This document shows, piece by piece, positions 25,182-34,148 of a stretch of 64,000 nt of DNA. Location of the stretch: positions 3,568,001 through 3,632,000 of the forward strand of contig NZ_CP024869.1 in assembly GCF_003052165.1 (NCBI RefSeq). Reading direction: 5' to 3'. Both the position numbers and the translations under genes were made by a program. Below the pieces are notes generated by a model. It was given only the letters and a program-made list of their open reading frames with translations. It was not told where the DNA came from and made no database searches. Origin of the DNA: Dietzia sp. JS16-p6b. Lineage in GTDB: Bacteria > Actinomycetota > Actinomycetes > Mycobacteriales > Mycobacteriaceae. Within the stretch, counting starts at the first letter, position 1; each line of letters opens with the position of its first letter.

Positions 25182-27993
25182 ATGGCCCAGCATCACGAGT
25201 CCGTGCTCGAAGACGAGATCTGCGCCCACCTGGCCGCGAACGGTTGGGAGTACTCGCCCAACGATGCCGGGTACGACCGCGAACTAGCCCTCTTCCCCGA
25301 AGACGTGTTCTGGTGGCTGCAGCACACCCAGCCCGACGAGTGGGAGAAGCGCGTCAAACCCGCAGACCCACCCGCGGCGCAGGAGAAATCCAAGGCCGCG
25401 CTGCTTCAGCGGCTATCCAAAGCCCTCTCGGCGGATCTCAAAGCTGACGGTGGAACACTCGCCGTGCTGCGCCGCGGCTTCTCCGACTTCAACGCGCACT
25501 TCGCGATGTGCCAGTTCAAGCCCAACTCCGGGCTCAACACCACCACCGCCGCCAAGCATCAGGCCGTGCGGCTGCGGGTCATGCGGCAGGTGCACTACTC
25601 GCGGTCCCGCCCGGGCAAGGCCATCGACCTGGTCTTCTTTGTCAACGGCATCCCCGTCGCCACCGCTGAGCTCAAGACCGACTTCACGCAATCCGTCGAG
25701 CACGCGATCGAGCAGTACAAGAAGGACCGCCTGCCCAAGGGCGAGCCGCTGCTCGGCTTTGCCACCCGCGCCCTGGTGCACTTCGCCGTCTCCAACACCG
25801 AAGTGCACATGACCACCCGGCTCGCCGGCCAGGACACCGTGTTCCTGCCCTTCAACCGCGGCAACGGCCACCACGCCGGCAACCCGCCCAACCCGCACGG
25901 CTCGGCCACCGCCTACCTGTGGGAGATCATCCTCGCCCGCGACACCTGGCTGGAGATCCTCGACCGGTTCCTGCACCTGGAGATCACCGAGAAGCGCGAC
26001 CCGGACACCGGCAAGAAGACCCGCAAAGAGACCCTGCTGTTCCCGCGCTACCACCAGTGGGACGCCGTCACCCGACTCGTCGGCGCCGCCCGCGCTGAAG
26101 GGCCCGGGTATAAGTACCTCGTCCAGCACTCCGCCGGCTCGGGCAAGACCAACTCCATCTCCTGGCTCGCGCAGCGACTCGCCACCCTTTATAACGACGA
26201 CGACGACAAGGTGTTCTCCTCCGTCATCGTGGTCACTGACCGGACCGTGCTCGACGCGCAACTGCAAGAGGCCATCCACCAGATCAACCGCACCACCGGC
26301 GTCGTGGCCCACATCGATGGGCTGACCGGCTCGAAATCCTCAGAACTGGCCGAAGCTCTCGAGTCGGGGACCCACATCGTCGTCGTCACCATCCAGACCT
26401 TCCCCTACGCCCTGGACGCCATCTCCGACCGCACCACTCTCCAGGGTCGGTCTTTTGCGATCATTGCCGACGAAGCTCATTCCTCCCAGGCCGGCGGGGC
26501 GTCCAACAAGCTCAAGCAGGTCCTGTCGCAGGCCGAGCTCGACGAGGTCGCCCAAGGCGGGGCCGTGTCGGCCGAGGACCTGATCGCTGCCGAGACGAAA
26601 GCCCGCGCTGAGGCCGGCAATATCTCCTTCTTCGCCTTCACCGCCACACCCAAGGCCACCACGCTCGAGCTGTTCGGCCGCCCCGGCCCCGACGGCACGC
26701 CGCAGCCGTTTCACCTGTACTCGATGCAGCAGGCGATTGACGAGGGCTTCATCCTGGATGTCCTGCGCAACTACACCCCGTACAAGACTGCGTTCCGGCT
26801 GTCGCACAACGGCAAGACCTACGCCACCAGCGACACCGGGGAAGGCACCGTCGCCGTGACCACCGAGGGCAGCGACGACGACCTGGTGGACCGGTCCGCC
26901 GCAGTGAAGTCGGTGATGAACTGGGTCAAGCTGCACCCCACCAACATTTCGCAGAAGGTGCAGATCATCGTGGAGCACTTCCGCCAGAACGTGGCCTGGC
27001 GGCTGAACGGGCAGGCCAAGGCTATGGTGGTGACCAGCTCGCGCAAGGCCGCCGTGCGCTACAAACTTGCCTTCGATGACTACGTGAAGAAGAACGGCTA
27101 CACCGACGTCGCCGCGCTGGTCGCGTTCTCCGGGGAAGTGGCTGACCCTGAGTCCGGCACCGACGAGCCGTTCTCCGAGATCAACATGAACCCCGGGCTC
27201 CAGGGCCGCGACCTGCGGGATGCGTTTGCAACCGACGAGTTCCAGGTGATGCTGGTGGCCAACAAGTTCCAGACCGGGTTCGACCAGCCCAAGCTTGTTG
27301 CCATGTATGTCGACAAGCGGCTCGGCGGGGTTCAGGCCGTGCAGACCCTATCCCGGCTTAACCGGACGTTCCCGCCTCTGAAGGACCAGACCTTCGTACT
27401 GGATTTCACAAACGAGGTCGACGACATCGTCGACGCCTTCGCGCCCTACTACGAGGCCACCACTCTGGCCGACGTCACCGACCCGAACATCGTCCACGAC
27501 ACCGAACGCAAACTCTCCGTTGCCGGCATCTACGAACGCTCCGAGGTCGACGGCTTCGCCAATGCATTCCTCGGCCGTGAAGGCCACAACGCGCTGGTGA
27601 AGTGGGTCGCTCCCGCTGCCGACCGTTTCACGGTTCGGATGCGGTCGGCGGTCGAGGCCTCCGACGCGGTGGAGATCGACGAGTTGCAGATGTTCCGCAA
27701 AGACGTCGGCACCTACGTCCGGCAGTACGAGTTCCTGTCCCAGTTGTTCGACTACGAGAACCCCTGGCTGGAGAAGCTCGCGCTGTTCCTCAAGCTCCTG
27801 GCCCCGCAGCTGAGCAGTGGTGAGAAGGACACCCCCATCGATCTGTCTGCGGTGGCTATCGACTACCTCGGCCATCACCGGCAGGCCACCCGTGACGGTG
27901 AGCTCTCCGGCGGGACGCCGCTCGAGCCCGCGCGCGAGGCTGGCACCGGCACCGTCCGCGACCCCGACATGGTCGCGCTCAACGAGGTTATCG
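25182..27993 (+). pseudogene. hsdR: hsdR, 5' part (type I restriction endonuclease), cut by ISL3 copy 3
   Basis: The first 937 codons of HsdR start 3 bases after hsdS. The nuclease motif is Asp149 ... Glu163-x-Lys165 (IDLVFFVNG, then TAELKT). The helicase part has Walker A HSAGSGKTNS (from about residue 316), IIADEAHSSQ (Asp430) and the later motifs FFAFTATPK and TGFDQPKLVAMYVDKRL. HsdR moves DNA and cuts it far from the site. The insertion at 27994 falls in the C-terminal helical region that docks to the methylase, so a truncated HsdR would carry only three foreign residues at its end but lack about 100. It is probably non-functional as a restriction subunit. Confidence 0.9.
27986..27993. 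repeat. 8-bp target duplication of ISL3 copy 3 (GGTTATCG)
   Basis: GGTTATCG at 27986-27993 is repeated at 29449-29456, directly at the two ends of the element. Confidence 0.95.
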
Positions 27994-29448
27994 GGCCCTT
28001 CCGGTTTTAGAGTGCATTGATCCGGTCCTGAAGCTGTCCGGAGTGGATCAGTGACCGCAAGATGTAGTGCTTGAGGTTCCGGAAGCCCAGGGCGATTCCG
28101 CGGAGGTGCTCGAGGCGTCCGTTGATGGCTTCGACGGGGCCGTTGGAAGCGCCCACGTCGAAGTAGGCCAGGATCTCCCGATGCCGCTTCCACAGCGAAC
28201 GGCCGAGCTGCGCGAGCTCGGGGAGTTCGGCGGGTACACCGGCCCGGATCGACTTGAGGAGCTTGTACATAGCGATCTTGCCCTCCCGCTTGCCCGAGGC
28301 TTCGTAAGCAGTGATGAGTCGCTGGTAGACGCCGTAGGTGACCTCCACCGCCGCGTGCGCGTCATGGGCGGTGAACGCTTGGAACAGGCGCATCTTCTGC
28401 TTGTCGGTCAGCAGTTCAGCGCGGGTTCGCAGGGTGCGGCGGATGCCGTACAGCGGGTCGCCCGTGCGGCCCCGGTGCCCGGTGGTGGCCTGCTGGATGC
28501 GTTGGCGGCACACGGTGAGCTTGTCGGCGGCCAGGTGCACGACGTGGAACGGGTCCATCACCGTCCGGGCAGCGGGCACCGCGCTGGCGGCGGCGGTGTG
28601 GTAGCCGGCGAACCCGTCCATCGTGACAACCTTGACCCGGTCTCGAAACACCTGGTCACGGGCGTCCAGCCACTCGGTGAGGACCTTCGCCGAACGGCCC
28701 GGGACCATGTCCAACAGGCGAGACGGGCCGGTGCCGTCCACGACCGGGGTCAGGTCGACCAGGACGGTGACGAACGCACTGCTGCCGTCGCCGCGCACGT
28801 GCTTCCATTTGTGCTCATCGACACCGAGAACGCGGACTCCGTCGAAGTGTCCGGGCTGCTCGTAGACCATCGTGCGAACCTCCGAGACCGCCAGGTCATT
28901 GACCAGGTCCCACCCCAGCCCGAGGGCCTTGGCCACGGCGGACACGCTGGTGCGGTCGATCGCCAGACGCTGCAGGATCCAGCGGCTGCAGCGGCGGGTG
29001 GTCTTGGCCCGCGGCTCGGCCAACGCCGGCATCCGCTGCTGGAAGATCCTCGTAGCGCACTCGGTGTTGTCGCAGGTGAAGCGCGGTACCCGCACGTGCA
29101 GTCTGGTGGGATGCCCGACGATCGGTAGATCCGTGACCTTCCGCTGGACGTGGTCCCGCAAACGGCCCGCCATCCCGCACTCGGCGCAGATCGGGTCGAG
29201 TGTGACCGGGGCGCAGAACAGGTGCGTGAGCTCGTCAGCCACAGCGGCGTCGGTGATGGTCACCCCGAGCTCGACGGTGCGGCAGATGGTGTCGGCGAGC
29301 AGGCTGGCGGTAGCGTTCAAAGCGGGTCCTGGGGATGCGAAGTGCTGGTGTAGGAACTTGCATCTTCACACGCCCCAGGACCCCTACATCTTGTGCCTCA
29401 CCGCATCACCGCAGCATCCCCGCTACGCACTCCGGATCCGGAAGAGCC
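27994..29448 (-). mobile_element. ISL3-family insertion sequence, copy 3, inside hsdR
   Basis: It has the same 1,455-bp element, ends and orientation as copies 1 and 2, flanked by GGTTATCG. Removing it with one target copy restores hsdR to a continuous 1,036-residue frame. Confidence 0.95.
28007..29320 (-). CDS. ISL3-family transposase (copy 3)
   Basis: The 437-residue transposase is identical in translation to the genes at 223-1536 and 5069-6382. It has an intact frame, and the stop codon sits in the terminal repeat. Confidence 0.95.
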   Translation of the reverse strand: MNATASLLADTICRTVELGVTITDAAVADELTHLFCAPVTLDPICAECGMAGRLRDHVQRKVTDLPIVGHPTRLHVRVPRFTCDNTECATRIFQQRMPALAEPRAKTTRRCSRWILQRLAIDRTSVSAVAKALGLGWDLVNDLAVSEVRTMVYEQPGHFDGVRVLGVDEHKWKHVRGDGSSAFVTVLVDLTPVVDGTGPSRLLDMVPGRSAKVLTEWLDARDQVFRDRVKVVTMDGFAGYHTAAASAVPAARTVMDPFHVVHLAADKLTVCRQRIQQATTGHRGRTGDPLYGIRRTLRTRAELLTDKQKMRLFQAFTAHDAHAAVEVTYGVYQRLITAYEASGKREGKIAMYKLLKSIRAGVPAELPELAQLGRSLWKRHREILAYFDVGASNGPVEAINGRLEHLRGIALGFRNLKHYILRSLIHSGQLQDRINAL

Positions 29449-29456
29449 GGTTATCG

Positions 29457-29755
29457 ACCGCATCAACGATCTGTTCGCCGGCGACCACCCCGACTCCTCC
29501 GTCCGCAACGTGGTCACCCACATCAAGGACCGGCTCGAAGAGAGCGAGACCCTCAAGACGCAGGCGCGGAACAACTCACTCGCTCAGTTCCGCGCGAGCC
29601 CCGACATCGATGTCGCCTTCACCGACGCCGTGATCGGATCCATGGACTCCTCGGCGGACCTGTCTGCCCAGATCCTCAACAACCAGGACCTGGCCCGCGC
29701 ACTGCTCGGCGAGCTCCTGCCGGCCGTCTACCGAACACTGAGCAAGGCAAGCTGA
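29457..29755 (+). pseudogene. hsdR: hsdR, 3' end (C-terminal domain)
   Basis: These are the last 99 codons of hsdR, in frame with the 5' part (NEVIDRINDLFAGD across the seam). They code for the helical region NVVTHIKDRLEESETLKTQA and QILNNQDLARALLGELLP, typical of HsdR C-termini that bind HsdM. There is no start or ribosome site of its own. Confidence 0.88.
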
Positions 29756-29763
29756 ACCGTCTG

Positions 29764-30069
29764 ATGACGTCCGACGAGAGTGTCAGATGGGCTACGTGCA
29801 ACGACTGTGGCCAGCATTCACAGCTGGGAAGTAACGGCAAGCTAGTCCCGCACTTCGACCGGCCGAACAAGCGCCGCCAGTGCGTGGGCTCTGTGAAGCA
29901 TGTGCGACAGCAACAGTTGCTAGAGCATCCACCCGCAGACAACATCGCCCCGGCGGTTGCAATCCCTCCGCCCCGCCCTAAACCCGTCAGAGTCGAATAT
30001 CCCGACACCCCCAGTGGAAAATCGATCCGCGCGATCAGCGGCGGCGCGGTCGAATCCAAGCGTAGATAG
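29764..30069 (+). CDS. Small cysteine-containing protein of unknown function after hsdR
   Basis: The 101-residue frame starts at an ATG 8 bases after the hsdR stop. The N-terminal part has CNDCGQHSQLGSNGKLVPHF and a third Cys in RRQCVG, suggesting a small metal-binding (zinc-ribbon-like) fold. The second half is Pro-rich (AVAIPPPRPKPVRVEYP) and ends in a basic VESKRR. No family was recognised. Position and strand make it the last gene of the hsd operon. Confidence 0.6.
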   Translation: MTSDESVRWATCNDCGQHSQLGSNGKLVPHFDRPNKRRQCVGSVKHVRQQQLLEHPPADNIAPAVAIPPPRPKPVRVEYPDTPSGKSIRAISGGAVESKRR

Positions 30070-30132
30070 CCTCCAAGCGCAGCCGCGCGCCGCCCGCCTA
30101 CTCAGGCGCGTGGTGTCGCCAGATCGGGAAGG

Positions 30133-30183
30133 TGACAGATTGCTGCGAACCGTGTGACACACCGGTGAGAAACTGACAGATTG
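30133..30183. repeat. Direct repeat TGACAGATTG near the dnaB 3' end
   Basis: TGACAGATTG occurs at 30133 and 30174, 41 bases apart. Each is followed at a similar distance by a GAACCG-type stretch. It lies between the last accessory gene and the stop of dnaB, so it could be the eroded end of a mobile element or a boundary scar. No matching distant copy was identified. Confidence 0.5.
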
Positions 30184-30203
30184 TTTGAGAACCGACACGG
30201 CAC

Positions 30204-32027
30204 CTACAAGCCCCGCGCCATGTCGACGAACCGCGAGTAGTGAAGCTGGTGCGCCACGGTGATGGTGGAGGTCGGACCGCCACGGTGCTTGCCCAGGATC
30301 AGGTCGGCCTCGCCGGCGCGGGGGTCGTCGCGTTCGGTGGAGTCGGGGCGGTGGAGCAGCATGACGATGTCGGCGTCCTGCTCCAGCGAGCCGGACTCGC
30401 GGAGGTCGGAGACCTGGGGCCGCTTGTCGGTGCGCTGCTCTGGGCCACGGTTCAGCTGCGAGATGGCGATCAGAGGGACGTCGAGCTCCTTGGCCAGCAG
30501 CTTGAGCTGGCGGGAAAACTCGGAGACCTCCTGCTGGCGGGACTCGACCTTCTTGCCGCTGGACATCAGCTGCAGGTAGTCCACCACGATCAGCCGCAGG
30601 TCGTGCTTCTGCTTGAGCCGGCGAGCCTTGGCCCGGATCTCCATCATGGTGAGGTTGGGCGAGTCGTCGATGAACAGTGGGGCCTCGGAGATCTCGCCCA
30701 TCCGCCGGGCCATGCGGGTCCAGTCCTCGTCGCTCATCTTCCCCGACTTCATGTCGGAGAGCTTGACGCGCGCCTCGGCGCTCATGAGGCGCATGACGAT
30801 CTCGGTCTTGCTCATCTCCAGGGAGAACAGGACCGAGGAGAGCCCGTTCTTGATCGAGCACGAGCGCATGATGTCCAGGCCGATGGTGGAGTTGTGTGTG
30901 GGGATCGCGGTGGGGCCGGCCAGGTACAGATGATCGTCGGCGGCGACCTCGATGCACCTGACCGGCACACTGTGCGCGCCCCGGACGTCGATGATCAACC
31001 GATCGGGGCGGCTCGAACTGGCACTCTCGGGCACGAGGATCCCGAAATCGCTCACCAGCATCAGCGTCTCGAGGGACTTGGTGGTGACGGTCTGGTGGGT
31101 GCCGCCCATCTCGATCCGCCACTCGTGCTCCGCGTCGGCCACGATCTCCGCGCCGTCGTTGAACCGGAGCGTGAAGCACGGACGGTCCTCCCACACCTCG
31201 GTCACAGCCACCACCTCGGTCGGCTGCCCGTCGGCGCCGAGGACCCGGTCGCCTACGACGACGTCGCCCATCATGGTCTCGCCGTCCGGGGTCGGGAGCA
31301 CGGTGTCCAGGGCGAGGGCCTTACCGACGCCGGGGCGGGCGGCGATGATGATCATCTGGCCACCGTGCAACCCGTTGGTGATGGCGTCGAGGTCGGCGAA
31401 ACCCGTGGGCACGCCGTTGCTCAGACCACCGGCGGTGTGGATGGCGTCGATCTCGTCCATCGTGGGCTGCAGGAGCTCCTCGATGACCACGTAGTCCTCG
31501 GTGGTCCGCCGCTCGGTGACCTCGAAGATCTCCGCCTGCGCGCGGTCCACGACCTCGGCCACGTCGGCTCCCTCGGACCCCGAGTAGCCGAACTGCACGA
31601 TCCGCGTCCCGGCGTCGACCAGGCGGCGCAGAATCGCCTTCTCCGAGACGATCTGGGCGTAGTACCCCGCGTTGGCGGCCGTGGGCACGGTGGAGATGAG
31701 GGTGTGGAGGTACGCGGCCCCGCCGGCACGCCGGAGGTCACCACGACGATCCAGCTCGGCGGCCACGGTGACGGCGTCCGCCGGCTCGCCGCGGGCGTAG
31801 AGGTCCAGGATCACGTCGTAGACGGCCTGGTGCGACGGCTTGTAGAAGTCGCCCGGCTGTATCTCCTCCACCACGTCCGCGATGGCGTCCTTGCTGAGGA
31901 GCATCCCGCCGAGCACCGATTGCTCCGCGGTGAGATCCTGCGGCGGGGTGCGACCGAAGTCCGAACCCCCACCCTCGTCAGGCGGAGGCGGCATCTCGTC
32001 GGATCCGTCGAATCCCCCCTGCGCCAT
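30204..32027 (-). CDS. dnaB: Replicative DNA helicase DnaB with an in-frame intein
   Basis: The precursor has 607 residues and the helicase after splicing about 464, a normal DnaB size. The N-terminal domain (LTAEQSVLGGMLLSKDAI) binds primase. The RecA-like motor has Walker A split as ARPGVGK / STIGLDIMR around the intein, followed by SVLFSLEMS, Walker B LIVVDYLQLM and the C-terminal QLNRGPEQR and ESGSLEQDADIV. It unwinds DNA at the replication fork as a hexamer. The start ATG at 32027 follows AGGAGAGG; the GTG 21 bases upstream is less likely. Without intein removal the ATP site could not form, so splicing is required for function. Confidence 0.95.
   Translation of the reverse strand: MAQGGFDGSDEMPPPPDEGGGSDFGRTPPQDLTAEQSVLGGMLLSKDAIADVVEEIQPGDFYKPSHQAVYDVILDLYARGEPADAVTVAAELDRRGDLRRAGGAAYLHTLISTVPTAANAGYYAQIVSEKAILRRLVDAGTRIVQFGYSGSEGADVAEVVDRAQAEIFEVTERRTTEDYVVIEELLQPTMDEIDAIHTAGGLSNGVPTGFADLDAITNGLHGGQMIIIAARPGVGKALALDTVLPTPDGETMMGDVVVGDRVLGADGQPTEVVAVTEVWEDRPCFTLRFNDGAEIVADAEHEWRIEMGGTHQTVTTKSLETLMLVSDFGILVPESASSSRPDRLIIDVRGAHSVPVRCIEVAADDHLYLAGPTAIPTHNSTIGLDIMRSCSIKNGLSSVLFSLEMSKTEIVMRLMSAEARVKLSDMKSGKMSDEDWTRMARRMGEISEAPLFIDDSPNLTMMEIRAKARRLKQKHDLRLIVVDYLQLMSSGKKVESRQQEVSEFSRQLKLLAKELDVPLIAISQLNRGPEQRTDKRPQVSDLRESGSLEQDADIVMLLHRPDSTERDDPRAGEADLILGKHRGGPTSTITVAHQLHYSRFVDMARGL
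30891..31319 (-). other. Mini-intein (143 residues) in the DnaB P-loop, class 3 type
   Basis: The insert spans DnaB residues 237-379, after GVGK and before Ser. It begins with Ala rather than Cys or Ser and ends in His-Asn, followed by Ser of the host. Trp67 (AEHEWRIE), Cys122 (VPVRCIEV) and Thr137 (GPTAIPTHN) match the Trp-Cys-Thr set that marks class 3 inteins, where an internal Cys starts the reaction in place of residue 1. There is no homing endonuclease domain, only about 40 residues between the splicing blocks, so it can no longer home by itself. Confidence 0.85.
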
Positions 32028-32145
32028 GACCTCTCCTCTCCCCCTCACGCCCTCGCGTGCGGTACTCCCGAGCCGACTCGCCTGCTCCGCGTGACCAGTT
32101 CACTGTAGGCCACCGCAGCGAGACGTCCGGCAGTCACCCGTCACG

Positions 32146-32424
32146 TTATCCACAGGCTTCTCCACAATCGTTGGTGGCCGGCTGTGGACAACTGTGGATG
32201 AATGTGCGATTCGCTGGGCCGGCGCCATGCGTCGTGTGGACAACCAGTGGAGAAGCCGGTCGCGAATGAACAAACGTGCTGGTCACGCCCGGCTTTGCCG
32301 CTTCGGCGGTCGGTGGAGAGCTGCCGTTAACACGAACCCCACGTCGACGCAATAGGTAACGAAAGATGAACATTATCGGTATCGAAACCGACACCATTGT
32401 ATTTTGCCGCCGGCGTTATCCACA
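32146..32424. promoter_or_regulatory. Cluster of DnaA-box-like 9-mers between dnaB and rplI
   Basis: Two perfect TTATCCACA (32146-32154 and 32416-32424), two TGTGGACAA (32183-32191 and 32235-32243, i.e. TTGTCCACA on the other strand) and one TGTGGATGA (32193-32201) lie within 280 bp upstream of dnaB. TTGTCCACA is the common actinobacterial DnaA box. The region also has an AT-richer part around 32340-32410. It may let DnaA control dnaB, titrate DnaA, or be an origin-like site. It otherwise carries no gene. Confidence 0.65.
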
Positions 32425-32453
32425 GGCGGTCCACAACCCCGGGGAGACCATGA

Positions 32454-32493
32454 CGAAGGCCCCGGTCGTCACAGACGACGACCGGGGCCTTCG
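32454..32493 (-). terminator. Strong 17-bp hairpin terminator after rplI
   Basis: CGAAGGCCCCGGTCGTC (32454-32470) and its exact reverse complement (32477-32493) enclose a 6-base loop, only 8 bases past the rplI stop. It should end the rpsF-ssb-rplI transcript and separates it from dnaB. Confidence 0.88.
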
Positions 32494-32500
32494 TGGCAGA

Positions 32501-32953
32501 TCAGGCGGGGACGACCTCGAACGCGACCTTGGCGGTCGTGTCGTGACCCAGTTCGACGACGACGCTCTGGGCGCCGGTCGACTTGATGTGCTCCTTGGGC
32601 ATGTGGACGGCGCGCTTGTCGACCGCCGGCCCCCCGGCCGACTTGATCGCGGAGGCGACATCGCCCGCGGTCACCGAACCGAACAACTTGCCTGTGTCGG
32701 AGGTCTTGACGGCGACCTTGACGTCGGCGAGCGACTCCAGCTTCTGCTTGAGCTCGTTGGCGTGGTCCGAGTCGCGCACCTCACGAGCCTCCTGGACCCG
32801 CTTGATGGACTCGATCTGGCGCTCGGCGCCCGGGGTGGCCACGATGGCCAGCCCGCGCGGGAGCAGGAAGTTGCGACCGTATCCGCCCTTGACCTCGACG
32901 ATGTCGCCCGGCGCACCGAGCTTGTCGACGTCGGCGGTGAGGATCAGCTTCAT
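32501..32953 (-). CDS. rplI: 50S ribosomal protein L9
   Basis: The 150-residue L9 begins [19 protein letters not shown] and has the signature [13 protein letters not shown] in the rRNA-binding N-domain, a long helix ([18 protein letters not shown]) and the C-domain ([16 protein letters not shown]). It is a structural part of the large subunit. The start at 32953 gives the normal N-terminus; the frame is open 20 codons further but adds a non-homologous leader. It follows ssb on the same strand, without the rpsR gene that lies here in mycobacteria. Confidence 0.97.
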   Translation of the reverse strand: MKLILTADVDKLGAPGDIVEVKGGYGRNFLLPRGLAIVATPGAERQIESIKRVQEAREVRDSDHANELKQKLESLADVKVAVKTSDTGKLFGSVTAGDVASAIKSAGGPAVDKRAVHMPKEHIKSTGAQSVVVELGHDTTAKVAFEVVPA

Positions 32954-33031
32954 GATCCGTCTACCTTTCTTTCCTCCGACGAGCCGACCGGGGCCGGACT
33001 CTCGCGAGGTCATGTCTCTTGCTTATGGGGT

Positions 33032-33050
33032 GGGGCGCATCTCGCGCCCC
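33032..33050 (-). terminator. Hairpin between ssb and rplI
   Basis: GGGGCGC and GCGCCCC enclose 5 bases, 20 bases past the ssb stop. It may weaken read-through into rplI or be an RNA processing site. It sits where rpsR would be expected. Confidence 0.5.
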
Positions 33051-33069
33051 GAGGGAAAAGACCCTGGGA

Positions 33070-33627
33070 TCAGAACGGGGGCTCGTCGTCCATGCCGCCG
33101 AAGCCACCGGAACCGCCGGCCCGGGGAGCGCTGCCCCACGGATCGTCGTTCTGCTGGCCACCGCCCTGGCCGCCGCCGTAACCGCCCTGCGCCTGGCCGC
33201 CGGACTGGAATCCGCCGCCCTGCTGGCCACCACCCTGGAATCCGCCCCCGCCGCCCTCGCGGTTGGTGCGGGTCACCTTGGCGGTGGCGTACTTGAGCGA
33301 CGGGCCGACCTCGTCGACCTCCACCTCGTACACCGTGCGCTTCTCGCCCTCACGGGTCTCGTACGACCGCTGGCGCAGACGACCGTTGACGATGACGCGC
33401 ATCCCCTTCTGCAGGGACTCCGCCACGTTCTCGGCGGCCTGGCGCCACACGTTGCAGGTGAGGAACAGGCCTTCGCCGTCCTCCCACTGGTTGGTCTGGG
33501 AGTTGAAGCGGCGCGGCGTCGAGGCGACCCGGAAGTTCGCCACCGCGGCACCCGACGGCGTGAACCGCAGCTCGGGATCCGCGACGATGTTCCCGACCAC
33601 GGTGATGGGGGTGTCGCCCTGTGCCAT
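33070..33627 (-). CDS. ssb: Single-stranded DNA-binding protein
   Basis: The 185-residue SSB has an OB fold in roughly residues 1-110 ([56 protein letters not shown]), then a Gly/Gln-rich flexible linker, and the conserved acidic tip DDEPPF that recruits partner proteins. It coats single-stranded DNA in replication and repair. It is preceded by rpsF, as in all close relatives. Confidence 0.97.
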   Translation of the reverse strand: MAQGDTPITVVGNIVADPELRFTPSGAAVANFRVASTPRRFNSQTNQWEDGEGLFLTCNVWRQAAENVAESLQKGMRVIVNGRLRQRSYETREGEKRTVYEVEVDEVGPSLKYATAKVTRTNREGGGGGFQGGGQQGGGFQSGGQAQGGYGGGQGGGQQNDDPWGSAPRAGGSGGFGGMDDEPPF

Positions 33628-33716
33628 GCGCTTGTCCTCCGTGTTGACGCTCAGGTGGATGTGATCGGAACTCGACCGACCCCGCCCAGGTTAGCGGGCG
33701 AGCCGGACAGTCCGGG

Positions 33717-34004
33717 TCACTTGTCGGCGCGGAGCACCTTGGTGCGGAGCACGTTCTCGTTCAGGCCGAGCTGACGATCCAGCTCCTTGACCGCGTCCGG
33801 GCCGGACTTGATCTGCACGACGGCGTAGATGCCCTCGGTCTGCTTGTTGATCTCGTAGGCGAAGCGGCGCTTGCCCCAGACATCGACCTTGTCGACCGAA
33901 CCGCCCTCTTGCCGGATCACGTTGAGGAACGTGTCCAGCGACGGCGCCACGGTGCGCTCGTCGAGACTCGGATCGAGGATGACCATCACTTCGTATTGAC
34001 GCAT
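33717..34004 (-). CDS. rpsF: 30S ribosomal protein S6
   Basis: The 95-residue S6 has [36 protein letters not shown] and KVLRADK, all typical. It binds S18 in the small subunit. A near-perfect ribosome site (AGGAGGTGAT) lies 12 bases before the ATG. It is first gene of the rpsF-ssb-rplI transcript. Confidence 0.97.
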   Translation of the reverse strand: MRQYEVMVILDPSLDERTVAPSLDTFLNVIRQEGGSVDKVDVWGKRRFAYEINKQTEGIYAVVQIKSGPDAVKELDRQLGLNENVLRTKVLRADK

Positions 34005-34012
34005 GGGACCTC

Positions 34013-34022
34013 ATCACCTCCT
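34013..34022 (-). promoter_or_regulatory. rpsF: Very strong ribosome-binding site of rpsF
   Basis: On the minus strand the sequence reads AGGAGGTGAT, a ten-base match to the 16S rRNA tail, 8 to 12 bases before the start. It explains high output of a ribosomal protein gene. Confidence 0.8.
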
Positions 34023-34038
34023 GTGGACTACAGATTCG

Positions 34039-34057
34039 GCCACGGGATCTCCGTGGC
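34039..34057 (-). promoter_or_regulatory. Hairpin in the rpsF leader
   Basis: GCCACGG and CCGTGGC enclose 5 bases, 35 bases before the rpsF start. A leader hairpin bound by S6:S18 is known upstream of rpsF in many bacteria; whether this is one cannot be told from sequence alone. Confidence 0.4.
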
Positions 34058-34148
34058 AGGAGGGTCGTTGCGTCAGCAACCCGCTAAGGCTACCCCGCGT
34101 GCGCTCGGCGAACGAAATCCCCGGAGGCCGCGCACCCGCAGGCCCCGT

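Noticed and set aside
30240-32108. 622-codon plus-strand frame opposite dnaB
   Set aside because: It mirrors the codon pattern of dnaB and its intein and has shadow-type composition (Val/His/Gly/Asp-rich).
32146-32424. Calling the DnaA-box cluster the chromosomal origin
   Set aside because: dnaA, dnaN and rpmH are not in the window, and the conserved gene order places the usual origin elsewhere.
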